The notes beneath the pieces are model-generated. The model did not search any database. It was given only the letters and a program-made list of their open reading frames with translations, and was not told the origin of the DNA. This document shows, in pieces, positions 48,274 through 63,260 of a stretch of 64,000 bases of DNA. Position 1 is the first letter of the stretch. Each line of letters opens with the position of its first letter. The position numbers were made by a program, and so were the translations under genes. Source of the DNA: Pseudomonas sp. Leaf58 (lineage in GTDB: Bacteria > Pseudomonadota > Gammaproteobacteria > Pseudomonadales > Pseudomonadaceae); contig NZ_CP032677.1 in the NCBI RefSeq assembly GCF_003627215.1, positions 1,679,501 to 1,743,500 of the forward strand, read 5' to 3'.

Positions 48274-48624
48274 CATGAGGCCCCCGCGCGGGGCGCAGGC
48301 GCAGGGGGCGGGCACGCCGAAACGATAGCTAGCAAAAGCCTGACTCCATTCATGCAATGAGAATGGCGTCACATTAATGGCTAAAGGATATCGCGAATAT
48401 CAGGTTGCACCCGATTGCTGCTAAGGGTTTCCCTTACCTCTGGCTAAGGGTGGGAACTTTTGCGACCCAGCAGATTTGCTGGCAGTGCCCGCAGTTAAGC
48501 ATGATGTTAAAGTGATATCAATTGCCTTGACGGCATTTCCCCGCAGGGGTCAAGGTGTGCGTGAAGCCGCCGATACAGGGTGGATGTTTTCACTTTTTAC
48601 GACTCAAGCCTGGGGGTTTTTCCA
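48274..48624. other. divergent promoter region between the Hpt-like gene and cheV
   Basis: Contains the FliA promoter (separate entry), a palindrome GATAT-CGCGA-ATATC (48387-48401) and TAAGGG-TTT-CCCTTA (48422-48436). No coding frame is supported. Confidence 0.4.
48550..48575 (+). promoter_or_regulatory. FliA (sigma28) promoter of cheV
   Basis: TCAAG (48550-48554), 14 nt, GCCGATA (48569-48575): an exact match to the Pseudomonas flagellar sigma consensus, 49 nt before the cheV ATG. Confidence 0.85.
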
Positions 48625-49560
48625 ATGGCTGGCATTCTCGACACGGTAGACCAACGCACGCAACTGGTGGGTGAGAACCGCCTGGAAATCCTGATGTTTC
48701 GCCTGGCCGGCCGCCAGCTATTCGCAATCAACGTGTTCAAGGTTCAGGAAGTGCTGCAGCTGCCCAAGCTGACCCTGATGCCCCAGCGCCACGCGTTCGT
48801 CTGCGGGGTGGTCAACCTGCGTGGCCAGACCCTGCCAGTGATTGACCTGTCCCAGGCGATTGGCATGCGCCCGCTGCAGCCGGGGCCGGACAGCACCATC
48901 ATCGTCACCGAGTACAACCGCTCGGTGCAGGCCTTCCTGGTGGGTGGTGTCGACCGCATCGTCAACATGAACTGGGAAGCGATCATGCCGCCGCCAGCCA
49001 GCGCCGGGCGCCAGCATTACCTGACCGCTATCACCAAGGTCGATGACAAGCTGGTGGAAGTGATCGATGTGGAAAAGGTGCTGGCCGAGATCGTGCCGTA
49101 CAACGCCCGGGTTTCTGGCGACAAACTTGCCGAGCCGGTGCTGGCCCGGGCCCGCGGCCGCGAGGTGCTGCTGGTAGACGATTCCAGCGTGGCTTTGGCG
49201 CAGTTGCGCGACACGCTGTCCCAGTTGGGGGTAAAGCTGCATGTGGCCAGTGACGGCCTGAAGGCGTTGCGCCTGCTCAAGGGTTGGGCTGATGCCGGTG
49301 AGAACGTGTGCGAGAAGCTGCTGATGGTGTTCACCGACGCCGAGATGCCGGAAATGGACGGCTATCGGTTGACCACCGAGATCCGTAGTGATGCCCGCTT
49401 GCGCCAGCTCTACGTGGTGCTGCACACCTCGCTGTCAGGCAGTTTCAACGAATCCATGGTGAAGAAGGTGGGTTGCGACAACTTCTTGTCCAAGTTCCAG
49501 CCTGACCGTTTGGTCGATGTGGTCAAGCAACGCCTGTTGCTGGATACCGCCACTGCGTGA
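48625..49560 (+). CDS. cheV: CheV chemotaxis coupling protein
   Basis: A 311-residue adaptor with an N-terminal CheW-like domain (about residues 1-160, RQLFAINVFKVQEVLQLPKL) coupling receptors to CheA, and a C-terminal receiver domain (VLLVDDSSVALAQL, phosphoacceptor in FTDAEMPEMDGYR). It adjusts receptor-kinase coupling in adaptation. Start ATG 48625 begins MAGILDTVDQRTQ, the usual CheV N terminus. FliA promoter upstream ties it to the flagellar regulon. Confidence 0.95.
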   Translation: MAGILDTVDQRTQLVGENRLEILMFRLAGRQLFAINVFKVQEVLQLPKLTLMPQRHAFVCGVVNLRGQTLPVIDLSQAIGMRPLQPGPDSTIIVTEYNRSVQAFLVGGVDRIVNMNWEAIMPPPASAGRQHYLTAITKVDDKLVEVIDVEKVLAEIVPYNARVSGDKLAEPVLARARGREVLLVDDSSVALAQLRDTLSQLGVKLHVASDGLKALRLLKGWADAGENVCEKLLMVFTDAEMPEMDGYRLTTEIRSDARLRQLYVVLHTSLSGSFNESMVKKVGCDNFLSKFQPDRLVDVVKQRLLLDTATA

Positions 49561-49616
49561 TCCGGGGCCCTGCTGGGTATAAGCTTGGGGTTTTGGTGTA
49601 ACGCGAGGCAGCAGGG

Positions 49617-50420
49617 ATGTTTCTCAGTGAGCTGTATCGGTACCCGGTGAAGTCAGGGCAGGGGCAACGCCTGCAGGCGTCACCGGTGGGGTTGTTGGGG
49701 TTGCAGGGCGATCGCCGCTGGATGGTGGTGGAGGAAGAAAACGGACGCTTCCTTACCCAGCGCGCCTGGCCGCGGCTTGGCCTGCTCAAGGCCAGCGATG
49801 ACGACAGCGGCCAGTTGCTGCTGGAAGCGCCGGGGCAGGCGCCGTTGCGGGTGCCTGTGCCAGCTGCCGATGAGGCCTTGCGCGGCGTGACCATTTGGCG
49901 TGACACCCTGCGCGTGCCGGATGCCGGCGATGCGGCGGCGGCCTGGCTGAGCGCACTGCTGGGCCAGGCCGTGCGCCTGGTGTATTGCCCGGAGCAGCGC
50001 TCGCGCTATCTGCCCAATGGCTATGGCTTGAACAGTGACCGGGCGGCGTTCCCGGATGGTTTCCCTTTGCTGCTGATCGGCCAGGGCTCGCTGGACGAGC
50101 TTAACCGGCGTATTGGCAGGCCCATGCAGATGCTGCGCTTTCGGCCCAACCTGGTGGTACAGGGGGCGCAAGCGTTTGCCGAGGATGGTTGGAAGCGAAT
50201 CCGTATTGGTAGCCTGCAATTGCGCGTGCTCAAGCCCAGTGTGCGGTGCATCTTTACCACCATTGACCCGGCTACCGGTGAGCGCAGTGCCGACCGTGAG
50301 CCAATGGCTACGCTCAAGACTTTCCGCGAAAAAGAGGGGGATGTGCTGTTCGGGCAGAACCTGGCAGTGGATGGCAGTGGGCGGTTAGAGGTGGGGATGG
50401 GGGTCGAAATCCTCGAATGA
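49617..50420 (+). CDS. MOSC-domain protein (YcbX-like)
   Basis: A 267-residue protein with an N-terminal MOSC_N beta-barrel domain (MFLSELYRYPVKSGQGQRLQ) and a C-terminal MOSC domain carrying the conserved Cys in VRCIFTTIDPATGERSADRE. Members bind molybdenum cofactor and act in N-hydroxylated compound reduction (E. coli YcbX, eukaryotic mARC). It lacks the C-terminal 2Fe-2S ferredoxin domain of YcbX, so it would need a separate electron donor. Confidence 0.88.
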   Translation: MFLSELYRYPVKSGQGQRLQASPVGLLGLQGDRRWMVVEEENGRFLTQRAWPRLGLLKASDDDSGQLLLEAPGQAPLRVPVPAADEALRGVTIWRDTLRVPDAGDAAAAWLSALLGQAVRLVYCPEQRSRYLPNGYGLNSDRAAFPDGFPLLLIGQGSLDELNRRIGRPMQMLRFRPNLVVQGAQAFAEDGWKRIRIGSLQLRVLKPSVRCIFTTIDPATGERSADREPMATLKTFREKEGDVLFGQNLAVDGSGRLEVGMGVEILE

Positions 50421-50431
50421 CTGCGTTGCCC

Positions 50432-50517
50432 GTACCGGCCGCTTCGCGGGCAAGCCCGCTCCTACAAGGGGCACCTCATCGTTGTAGGCGCGGGCTTGCC
50501 CGCGAAGCGGCCGGTAC
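50432..50517. repeat. REPIN
   Basis: 35-bp inverted arms (50432-50466 and 50483-50517) with one mismatch and a 16-bp spacer; core GCGGGCAAGCCCGC. It lies in the convergent gap between the MOSC gene and slt. Confidence 0.9.
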
Positions 50518-50531
50518 AGGCTCAGCAACAA

Positions 50532-52457
50532 TTACATGTCATCGAAATAGCGTTCGTGCCAGTCCACCAACGGCTGCGGCGAGTTGAGTTTCTGCCCGTA
50601 GATCACCGAATACGACAGCACGTTCTGCACATACTGGCGCGTTTCGTCGAACGGGATCGACTCCACCCACACATCGAAGCTCAGGTGCTTGGCGCCTTTT
50701 AGCCACTGCCGCACCCGCCCGGGCCCGGCGTTGTAGGCGGCCGAAGCGAGCACCCGGTTGCCGTTGAACTGGCTGTGCACCTGGCTCAGGTAAGCGGCGC
50801 CCAGTTGGATATTCTTGTCCGGGTTCAACACCTGCGCCGGTGATGCCAGCGGAATGCTGAACTTGCGCGCGGTTTCCTTGGCGGTGGCCGGCATCAGCTG
50901 CATCAGGCCGCTGGCGCCCACCGGGGAGCGTGCATCCTCCATGAATGCGCTTTCCTGGCGGGTGATGGCAAATACCCAGCTCGAATGCAGGCCGCGAATG
51001 TTGGCCTCACGCACCAGCGTGTCGCGGTGGGCCATTGGGAAGCGAATGTCCAGGTCGTCCCAGTACTGCGCTTGGCTGATCGTGCGAATAGCGGGGAAGT
51101 ACCAGCGCAGGTCGTAACCCAGGCGTGCCTGGGCGACCATTTCGTCGCGGCTGAAGTGGCGGCTGACGTGGTACCACTCGCGGCGGCCTTCGACAATTTG
51201 GCCGCGGGCGTGGAATTCCAGGGCACGGCGGATGCCCGGGGTGTTGCGCACCTTGTTGACCAGCTGCGGGCTCAGCACCAGCGGTTTGTTGTTCAACTGG
51301 TAGGGCGTTTGTGCCCGGTCCGCAGCGAGGAAGCCATAGAAGTCACGTTCCCGCGCCACGGTCTTGTACAGCAGCGGGATTTGCGGGTTGTTCGGCTGCG
51401 CCAGCTCCAGGCTGCGGGCCTGCCAGTACTTCCAGCGGCTGCTGCTGGCCAGGTCTTGTGGCAGGCGCCTGGTCAGCTCGTAGGCGTCTTCCCAGCGGCC
51501 AAGGCGCAGCAGCAGGCGCAGGCGCCACTCACTGACGGTGTTGTCCCGCAGCTCGGGGTCGTAGCGGGTCATCAGGTCGAGCGCACGCGGGTCGTATCGG
51601 CGCGCCAGGGTCAGGCCGATTTCGCGGGCGATGGCCACCTTCTCGTCACGGGAAAAGTGCATGCGCTGGGCGTAGTCGTCGAGCAGCGCCATGGCCCGCT
51701 CCGGGTCCTGGCGGGCCAAGCGGCGCAGGCCGAGGCTGACCACATCGGACATGGCTTCGTTAACCGGGGTGAAGCGCGACGGTTGGTTGAGCAGTTCGGG
51801 CTTTTGCGCCACATCGATCAGCAGGCGCCCCTGCGGGCCAAGGGTGGTCAGGGTATTGACCAGGTTGCTGGCCAGGCCGTAGTTGCGTGCCTGGGCCGCC
51901 AGTTTGGCGCGTTCCCAGCGTTTGCTCTCGGTCAGCTGGCCTTCGGCCGCCCACATGGCAAACAGCGTGTCGCATGCGGCAGGCTGTGACTTGCCCACGT
52001 TCCAGAGTTTATCTGCAGTGGCGTTGCCTTCAGCACGCAGGCCGTGGCTGAGCTGGTACTGGCCGTTCAGGCAGTCCAGTTCGGTGAAGTTGAGCTTGGG
52101 GTCGTAGTATTTGACGAAGGTGTCCCACTCGCCGCGTTCGGCCAGCCAGCGCAACCAGCGCAGTTTCATCCAGTTGGCCTGGGGCAGGTCGCCATGCTTG
52201 GCGAGGAAGCCTTCGATTTCCTGGTTGCTGGCGTTTTTCAGGCGGGCGGTGAGTTCGTCGTAAGCCAGGTAGGGCGTTAGTGGGTAGTCGCTGAGGGCCT
52301 GGGCATAGCGCAGGTACGGGCCTTTGTCGCCCTTGGCCAGCGCACGCTTGGCCTCGTCATAGTACTGGCGTTGCAGGGTTAGGTCGGTGGCCTGTGCCGC
52401 GCAGGTGGCAGCGGTAAGCAGCAGGCAGGATGCAATATGTAACAGGCGGCTGCGCAT
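50532..52457 (-). CDS. slt: soluble lytic murein transglycosylase Slt70
   Basis: A 641-residue periplasmic enzyme cleaving peptidoglycan glycan strands to 1,6-anhydromuropeptides. Signal peptide MRSRLLHIASCLLLTAATCA, alpha-helical U- and L-domains (about residues 25-470), and a C-terminal lysozyme-like SLT domain (about 475-635) with the catalytic Glu in ITRQESAFMEDARSP and the motif GASGLMQLMPATAKETA. ATG 52457 rather than a start eight codons upstream. Confidence 0.95.
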   Translation of the reverse strand: MRSRLLHIASCLLLTAATCAAQATDLTLQRQYYDEAKRALAKGDKGPYLRYAQALSDYPLTPYLAYDELTARLKNASNQEIEGFLAKHGDLPQANWMKLRWLRWLAERGEWDTFVKYYDPKLNFTELDCLNGQYQLSHGLRAEGNATADKLWNVGKSQPAACDTLFAMWAAEGQLTESKRWERAKLAAQARNYGLASNLVNTLTTLGPQGRLLIDVAQKPELLNQPSRFTPVNEAMSDVVSLGLRRLARQDPERAMALLDDYAQRMHFSRDEKVAIAREIGLTLARRYDPRALDLMTRYDPELRDNTVSEWRLRLLLRLGRWEDAYELTRRLPQDLASSSRWKYWQARSLELAQPNNPQIPLLYKTVARERDFYGFLAADRAQTPYQLNNKPLVLSPQLVNKVRNTPGIRRALEFHARGQIVEGRREWYHVSRHFSRDEMVAQARLGYDLRWYFPAIRTISQAQYWDDLDIRFPMAHRDTLVREANIRGLHSSWVFAITRQESAFMEDARSPVGASGLMQLMPATAKETARKFSIPLASPAQVLNPDKNIQLGAAYLSQVHSQFNGNRVLASAAYNAGPGRVRQWLKGAKHLSFDVWVESIPFDETRQYVQNVLSYSVIYGQKLNSPQPLVDWHERYFDDM

Positions 52458-52678
52458 GATACGTCCGGGCAGTAGAACCATGGGGAAGTGACGGCGGAGC
52501 CAGCACTGTTGGAAGCTATTGCCTTAGCTTAGCCGTTTGCCGGCGGCGGGTGAAAGCACTGTGCTTGTATCGGGATATTAAGTTCGACCAGATGTCGTAA
52601 AGCGCGCGCCGGGTGCCCAGGCGGATGCCGTCGGGGGCCAAGTCAGGTAGAATGCGCGCCCGATTTATGGAGACCAAC

Positions 52679-54607
<1,929 letters not shown>

Positions 54608-54622
54608 TCGGCGTTAGCCTGC

Positions 54623-54704
54623 GGCGGCTTCTTCGCGGGCAAGCCCGCTCCTACAGGGGGATACCATCCCTGTGGGGGCGGGCTTGCCCGTGAAGAGGCC
54701 GCCG
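54623..54704. repeat. REPIN
   Basis: Inverted arms of about 35 bp (54623-54657, 54668-54704) with a few mismatches and a 10-bp spacer; core GCGGGCTTGCCCG. It lies in the convergent gap between uup and the usp gene. Confidence 0.85.
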
Positions 54705-54713
54705 TACGTTAAA

Positions 54714-55154
54714 TCATTCCTTCTTCTGCAACCGCACCGCCAATACATCGCACGGTGCGCCATGCAGCACGTCATTGGCCGTGGAGCCTAGCAGCAACGC
54801 CAGGCCATGGCGGCCATGGCTGCCGACTACGATCAGGTCGCACTTCTGGTCCTTGGCCAGCTGGTGGATTTCCTGGCGCGGCTGGCCATAGGTCAGGTGC
54901 GAGTCACCGCGGTGGATGTCCGGGTATTTGTTGAACAGGCGCTCCATGCGTTCCTTGGCCTGGTCGAACTGTTGCTGTTGCAGTTGCGACAGGTCCATCG
55001 GCACGTCACCGCCAAAGGCCATGGCCATCGGCTCGACGATATGTACCAGCGAAACCTTGGCATTCGACGGTGCGGCCAGCGCCATGGCACGTTTGATCAC
55101 CGGGTCGCATTCTTCGGTCAGGTCGACGGCGACCAACAAATGTTCGTATTGCAT
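54714..55154 (-). CDS. universal stress protein (UspA family)
   Basis: A 146-residue UspA-fold protein. The ATP-binding glycine motif G-x2-G-x9-G-S/T is present (GSHGRHGLALLLGSTA), so it is likely to belong to the ATP-binding subgroup. N terminus MQYEHLLVAVDLTEECDPV carries the usual Asp at the nucleotide site. Start ATG 55154. Monocistronic between a REPIN and a divergent membrane-protein gene. Confidence 0.9.
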   Translation of the reverse strand: MQYEHLLVAVDLTEECDPVIKRAMALAAPSNAKVSLVHIVEPMAMAFGGDVPMDLSQLQQQQFDQAKERMERLFNKYPDIHRGDSHLTYGQPRQEIHQLAKDQKCDLIVVGSHGRHGLALLLGSTANDVLHGAPCDVLAVRLQKKE

Positions 55155-55264
55155 GAGCGGTACTCCTGACAATCGCGATAGAAGAAGTATGGTCGCTTTC
55201 GGGCGGGTCTTCCGTGGAAAATGGCTAACCAGCTCATTTGCAACGCTTTATGGGAACTACTGAT

Positions 55265-55702
55265 ATGACGGTATTGCTGGTGGTGTCAATCCTTGCGCTG
55301 ATTCTCAGCCCGCTTTCCTGGCTGCGCAGCTCGCGCAAGCAGAGCGAGCAGATGAAGCTGCGCCTAGAGGCGCGGCGCATGGGGCTGGCCATGCAGTTGG
55401 CGCCGCAGCAGTGGCCGCACTGGCTGGAAAAGGAGCCGCCAAGCCCGTGCCCGCAATACCACCGGGCGCGCCGCCGTGGGCATGAGGACAGCTTCAGCTT
55501 CTGGCAGATCACTCCCGGGGTGTGGTGGAACCAGTGGCGCGAGCCCTGCGAAGATCCACGCTTCATGGAGGCCTTGGCGCGCTTGCCGGCGAGCGTCTAC
55601 AAGGTCGAGGCCGATGCGCGGATGATCGCGCTGTACTGGACCGAGCGGGGCGATACGGCTGTGTTGCAGGATGTTGCCTACGTCCTCGAAACACTGGCCT
55701 GA
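55265..55702 (+). CDS. membrane-anchored hypothetical protein
   Basis: A 145-residue protein with one N-terminal membrane helix (MTVLLVVSILALILSPLSWL) and a cytoplasmic domain rich in Trp and Arg (ITPGVWWNQWREPCED). I recognise it as conserved in pseudomonads between uspA and fadB but know no function. Some databases loosely relate such proteins to YajC; I see only the single-helix layout. ATG 55265. Confidence 0.75.
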   Translation: MTVLLVVSILALILSPLSWLRSSRKQSEQMKLRLEARRMGLAMQLAPQQWPHWLEKEPPSPCPQYHRARRRGHEDSFSFWQITPGVWWNQWREPCEDPRFMEALARLPASVYKVEADARMIALYWTERGDTAVLQDVAYVLETLA

Positions 55703-56213
55703 CAGGTCACTACACATCCAAGATTGACACCGCTCCCACAACGACAAAGCGGCGGCTTGGCATACCCCTGAAGGGGTGGGGTGCCAAGTCGCCGCTTTGC
55801 GTTCTGCTGCGCAGAAAAGGCCAGGCAGGCCGGGTATTCATTCAAGCAAGTGCCAGTGTAGCCGTCCAAGGTGGCCGCGCAAGCCGATGTTGCGTTGTTC
55901 CAATGTTCGTGGTCAATCGCCGGCATGAATGGCCGGCAATCACTGTCATCATGTTTTGTATCAAGACCTACAAAATGACCGGAAAGTCGCGTTTTCACCT
56001 TGCTCGTGAGCATTTGACAACGCCGATCTTTTCGGAGAATGTGTGCACACCCAAATCAAACGGGCGTATGAATTGAGCGTTTGTATGTCATGACGCCAAG
56101 CCATACTTCCGACTAGCGCGCTAACGGGTGTGCCTGGGGCAGGGCAGCTAGGCCTGCTTTTGCTGCAGCGTTCGGCGTGTACAGTTCAGCTTCCATATCG
56201 TGGAGATCAGTTG
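55703..56213. other. 511-bp region upstream of fadB
   Basis: No gene supported. It holds a 55-nt near-perfect hairpin (55745-55799), TTGACA (56014-56019) with a weak -10, a 10-bp palindrome GTGTGCACAC (56041-56050) and an inverted CAAAC/GTTTG pair (56057-56083) that may be a PsrA-type operator. A long fadB leader is likely. Confidence 0.45.
55745..55799. repeat. 55-nt hairpin upstream of fadB
   Basis: Outer arms CAAAGCGGCGGCTTGGCA and GTGCCAAGTCGCCGCTTTG pair nearly fully (one mismatch, one bulge). The loop forms a second perfect stem ACCCCT-GA-AGGGGT. No T-tract. Confidence 0.75.
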
Positions 56214-58361
<2,148 letters not shown>

Positions 58362-58377
58362 GCGGTCAACGAGCTAG

Positions 58378-59568
<1,191 letters not shown>

Positions 59569-59587
59569 TCGCGTCAGGGGACAGCAA

Positions 59588-59617
59588 CCGGGGCCTTGTG
59601 CCCCGGTTTTGTTTTTT
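59588..59617 (+). terminator. fadBA terminator
   Basis: CCGGGGC-CTTGT-GCCCCGG followed by TTTTGTTTTTT. It starts 20 nt after the fadA stop. Confidence 0.94.
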
Positions 59618-59644
59618 CAGGTTTTATTCAAGAGGGTGGGCAAC

Positions 59645-59896
59645 ATGCAGATACAGCCAGGCGTATACCGGCATTACAAAGGGCCTGAGTACCGTGTCTT
59701 CAGTGTTGCGCGGCACTCCGAGAACGAAGAGTGGATGGTGTTCTACCAATGCCTGTATGGTGATTACAGCTTCTGGGTAAGGCCGCTTTCGATGTTCCTG
59801 GAGTCCGTCGAGGTTGACGGCGAGCAGGTGCCACGCTTTGCTTTGGTCAAGGCCGAAGAGGGGTTGCCTGGGCTGCTGGGCAAGTCGCACCAGTGA
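59645..59896 (+). CDS. DUF1653 protein
   Basis: An 83-residue protein of the DUF1653 family. Signature seen: QPGVYRHYKGPEYRVFSVAR, then ENEEWMVFYQCLYGDYSFWV and a C-terminal VDGEQVPRF. Function unknown; it looks like a small SH3-like fold. ATG 59645, 28 nt after the fadA terminator and 101 nt before topA. Confidence 0.85.
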   Translation: MQIQPGVYRHYKGPEYRVFSVARHSENEEWMVFYQCLYGDYSFWVRPLSMFLESVEVDGEQVPRFALVKAEEGLPGLLGKSHQ

Positions 59897-59906
59897 ACTT
59901 CCGCGC

Positions 59907-59935
59907 TTGACCTCACTCTTTTGCCACTATATATA
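59907..59935 (+). promoter_or_regulatory. topA promoter
   Basis: TTGACC (59907-59912), 17-nt spacer, TATATA (59930-59935). The start would lie at about 59942, inside a hairpin GGTGCC-GCGTCT-GGCACC (59938-59955). Confidence 0.7.
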
Positions 59936-59996
59936 GCGGTGCCGCGTCTGGCACCAGCCGCGTTTTTCATCTTCAGATTCAGGAATACTCCGATCC

Positions 59997-62606
59997 ATGG
60001 GCAAATCGCTGGTCATTGTGGAATCCCCGGCCAAGGCCAAGACCATCAACAAGTACCTGGGCAGCCAGTACGTGGTGAAGTCGAGTATCGGCCATATCCG
60101 AGACCTCCCCACCAGCGGTTCGGCCAGCGCCAGCAAAGAGCCGGCCGCCAAGCGGGGTAAGGCTGCGGGTGAGGCTCCGGCCGTGTCGCCGAAAGAAAAG
60201 GCCCGCCGCCAGCTGGTGGCACGCATGGGCGTCGACCCCGACCACGGCTGGAAGGCCAAGTACGAGATCCTGCCTGGCAAGGAAAAGGTGATCGAAGAGC
60301 TGCGCCGCCTGGCCAAGGATGCCGACACCATCTATCTCGCAACCGACTTGGACCGCGAAGGGGAAGCCATTGCCTGGCACCTGCGCGAGGCTATCGGCGG
60401 CGACGACACCCGCTACAAGCGCGTGGTGTTCAACGAAATTACCAAGAAGGCCATCCAGGAGGCTTTCTCGCAGCCGGGTGAGCTGGACATCGACCGGGTC
60501 AACGCCCAGCAGGCGCGACGCTTCCTCGACCGTGTGGTCGGCTACATGGTTTCGCCGCTGCTGTGGGCCAAGATCGCCCGTGGCCTGTCCGCTGGCCGTG
60601 TGCAGTCGGTGGCAGTGAAGCTGGTGGTGGAGCGCGAGCGCGAAATCCGTGCGTTCATCCCGGAAGAGTACTGGGAAATCCACGCTGACCTCGGCACGGC
60701 CAAGAACGCCAAGGTGCGTTTCGAAGTGGCGCGCGAGAAAGGCGAAGCGTTCAAACCGTTGAACGAAGCCCAGGCCATGGCTGCGCTGGAGAAGCTCAAG
60801 GCGTCCAGCTACAGCGTGGTCAAGCGTGAAGACCGCCCGACCAGCAGCAAACCCTCGGCCCCGTTCATCACCTCCACCCTGCAGCAGGCGGCCAGTAACC
60901 GCCTGGGCTTTGGGGTGAAGAAAACCATGATGATGGCCCAGCGCTTGTACGAAGCTGGCTACATCACCTACATGCGTACCGACTCGACCAACCTGTCGGC
61001 CGACGCCCTGGACATGGCGCGCAGCTACATCGAGCGCGAATTCGGCAAGCAATACCTGCCGGATGCGCCGTTGGTGTATGGCAGCAAGGAAGGCGCCCAG
61101 GAGGCGCACGAAGCGATTCGTCCTTCCGATGTCAACACTCACCCGAGCAAAGTCAGTGGCATGGAGCGTGACGCCGAGCGCCTGTACGAGCTGATCTGGC
61201 GCCAGTTCCTGGCCTGCCAGATGCCGCCAGCGCAGTACCTGTCCACCAGCGTCACCGTCGCTGCAGGCGACTTCGAGCTGCGTGCCAAGGGGCGCATCCT
61301 CAAGTTCGACGGTTATACCCGTGTGCTGCCGCAGCAAAGCAAGCCTGGCGAGGACGACGTGCTGCCGGAGATGGTCCAGGGTGAGGCGCTGAAACTGATG
61401 CAGATCGACCCGAGCCAGCACTTCACCAAGCCACCGGCGCGCTTCACCGAAGCCAGCCTGGTCAAGGAAATGGAAAAGCGCGGCATCGGTCGCCCGTCAA
61501 CCTATGCCGCGATCATCTCGACCATCCAGGACCGTGGCTATGTGACCTTGCACAACCGCCGCTTCTACTCCGAGAAGATGGGTGACATCGTCACCGAGCG
61601 CCTGTCCGAGAGCTTCTCCAACCTGATGGACTACGGCTTTACCGCCGACATGGAAGAGAACCTCGACGACGTCGCCCAGGGTGAGCGTGACTGGAAGAAC
61701 GTGCTCGACGAGTTCTACGGCGACTTTAGCAAGAAGCTGCAGACTGCCGAGTCCAGCGAAGGCGGCATGCGCGCCAACCAGCCGACCGTGACCAACATTC
61801 CATGCAAGGAATGTGGCCGGCCGATGATGATCCGCACCGCCTCCACCGGCGTGTTCCTCGGTTGCTCGGGCTACAGCCTGCCACCGAAAGAGCGCTGCAA
61901 GGCTACCGTCAACCTGGTGCCAGGCGACGAAATTGCCGCCGACGACGAGGGCGAATCGGAGTCTCGCGTGCTGCTGGGCAAGCACCGCTGCCCAATCTGC
62001 GCCACGGCGATGGATGCCTACCTGCTAGACGAGAAGCACAAGCTGCACATCTGCGGTAACAACCCGGATTGCGTTGGCTACGAGATCGAGCAAGGCAGCT
62101 ACCGCATCAAGGGTTACGAAGGGCCGAGCCTGGAGTGCGACAAGTGCGGTAGCGAGATGCAGTTGAAGACTGGCCGTTTCGGTAAGTTCTTCGGTTGTAC
62201 CAACCCGGCGTGCAAAAACACCCGCAAGCTGCTCAAGAGCGGCGAGGCGGCGCCACCGAAGATGGACAAGGTGGACATGCCGGAGCTCAAGTGCGAGAAG
62301 GTCGACGACACCTATGTGTTGCGTGACGGCGCTTCGGGGTTGTTCCTGGCCGCCAGCCAGTTCCCCAAGAACCGCGAGACGCGTGCACCGCTGGTGCTGG
62401 AAATTGTGCCGCACAAGCACGAAATCGATCCGAAGTACCACTTCTTGTGCGAAGCGCCGCAAAAAGACCCGGACGGCCGCCCTGCGGTTATCCGCTATAG
62501 CCGCAAGACCAAGGAGCAGTACGTGCAGTCCGAAGTCGATGGCAAGCCGACCGGCTGGAAGGCGTTTTACGACGGTGGTGCGTGGAAGGTTGAAGACAAG
62601 CGCTGA
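59997..62606 (+). CDS. topA: DNA topoisomerase I
   Basis: An 869-residue type IA topoisomerase relaxing negative supercoils. Toprim domain at the start ([36 protein letters not shown]). Active-site Tyr in [15 protein letters not shown] (about residue 325). Three C-terminal zinc-binding motifs with C-x2-[17 protein letters not shown] and CDKCGSEM. Length matches Pseudomonas. An AGGA lies near -16. Its own promoter and terminator. Confidence 0.98.
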   Translation: MGKSLVIVESPAKAKTINKYLGSQYVVKSSIGHIRDLPTSGSASASKEPAAKRGKAAGEAPAVSPKEKARRQLVARMGVDPDHGWKAKYEILPGKEKVIEELRRLAKDADTIYLATDLDREGEAIAWHLREAIGGDDTRYKRVVFNEITKKAIQEAFSQPGELDIDRVNAQQARRFLDRVVGYMVSPLLWAKIARGLSAGRVQSVAVKLVVEREREIRAFIPEEYWEIHADLGTAKNAKVRFEVAREKGEAFKPLNEAQAMAALEKLKASSYSVVKREDRPTSSKPSAPFITSTLQQAASNRLGFGVKKTMMMAQRLYEAGYITYMRTDSTNLSADALDMARSYIEREFGKQYLPDAPLVYGSKEGAQEAHEAIRPSDVNTHPSKVSGMERDAERLYELIWRQFLACQMPPAQYLSTSVTVAAGDFELRAKGRILKFDGYTRVLPQQSKPGEDDVLPEMVQGEALKLMQIDPSQHFTKPPARFTEASLVKEMEKRGIGRPSTYAAIISTIQDRGYVTLHNRRFYSEKMGDIVTERLSESFSNLMDYGFTADMEENLDDVAQGERDWKNVLDEFYGDFSKKLQTAESSEGGMRANQPTVTNIPCKECGRPMMIRTASTGVFLGCSGYSLPPKERCKATVNLVPGDEIAADDEGESESRVLLGKHRCPICATAMDAYLLDEKHKLHICGNNPDCVGYEIEQGSYRIKGYEGPSLECDKCGSEMQLKTGRFGKFFGCTNPACKNTRKLLKSGEAAPPKMDKVDMPELKCEKVDDTYVLRDGASGLFLAASQFPKNRETRAPLVLEIVPHKHEIDPKYHFLCEAPQKDPDGRPAVIRYSRKTKEQYVQSEVDGKPTGWKAFYDGGAWKVEDKR

Positions 62607-62618
62607 TCGGGCAGTGCT

Positions 62619-62650
62619 TGATTGGGGCCGCTAAGCGGCCTCAATCATTT
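62619..62650 (+). terminator. topA terminator
   Basis: TGATTGGGGCCGC-TAA-GCGGCCTCAATCA, 13-bp stem with one G-T, followed by TTT. It lies 12 nt after the topA stop. Confidence 0.82.
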
Positions 62651-62694
62651 ATGATGCAGTTATTCGCCTTGCAGCCTCATGGGAGGGCACAGAA

Positions 62695-63210
62695 ATGGCC
62701 CAGGAACTCTACACCCGCACCAACCAGAAACTGTTCTTTGCCGGCCTCGCCCTGGAGTCCATGGCCAAGGCCGAGCAAAGCCAGGCCATGAACGCCCAAG
62801 GGTTGGTCCAGGCCGAGCGCGAGTCGGCGCTGTTCCACCTGTACGGCGCGCTGCTGGGGCTGTGCCACGAAATTGGTGGCTTCTACCGCTTGCCTGTAGT
62901 TGCGACCGTCGAGCAGGCACTGGCCGACGAGGCCCTGAACGGCATTGCTATCCCGGAAGTGGCCGAACTGCTGGAGCTGGCGCGCCAGCGCGAAACTTGG
63001 CTGGCGCAAATGCTCAGCGCTTATGCCGATTTGTTCCGACCACCGGTCGCGAAGAAACCGGCGAAAACCGACGTTACTCAGCCGCTTATCCAGGCCGTCA
63101 ATCTCGATGAGCCCGAGCACCCGGCGTTGTCGCGCGCGGAACTGGAAAGCTGGCGCAGTAGCTTGAAGGGCCTGGTGAGGCGTTTTCGTGACGCGTTGAG
63201 TGAGTGCTGA
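62695..63210 (+). CDS. DUF6586 conserved protein
   Basis: A 171-residue helical protein, PA3010 type, conserved in pseudomonads between topA and lexA/sulA. The N terminus (AQELYTRTNQKLFFAGLALE) and QAERESALFHLYGALLGLCH are the conserved part; the end is charged. No catalytic motif or signal peptide. Function unknown. ATG 62695 is preceded by GGGAGG. Confidence 0.78.
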   Translation: MAQELYTRTNQKLFFAGLALESMAKAEQSQAMNAQGLVQAERESALFHLYGALLGLCHEIGGFYRLPVVATVEQALADEALNGIAIPEVAELLELARQRETWLAQMLSAYADLFRPPVAKKPAKTDVTQPLIQAVNLDEPEHPALSRAELESWRSSLKGLVRRFRDALSEC

Positions 63211-63260
63211 TAGCCGCTACGGCTGGTACAATAACGGCCTTTCGCGGAGAACTGCCTTTT

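Noticed and set aside
59979..61421. 480-codon open frame antisense to topA
   Set aside because: Fully inside topA, with no recognisable domain; a high-GC antisense artefact.
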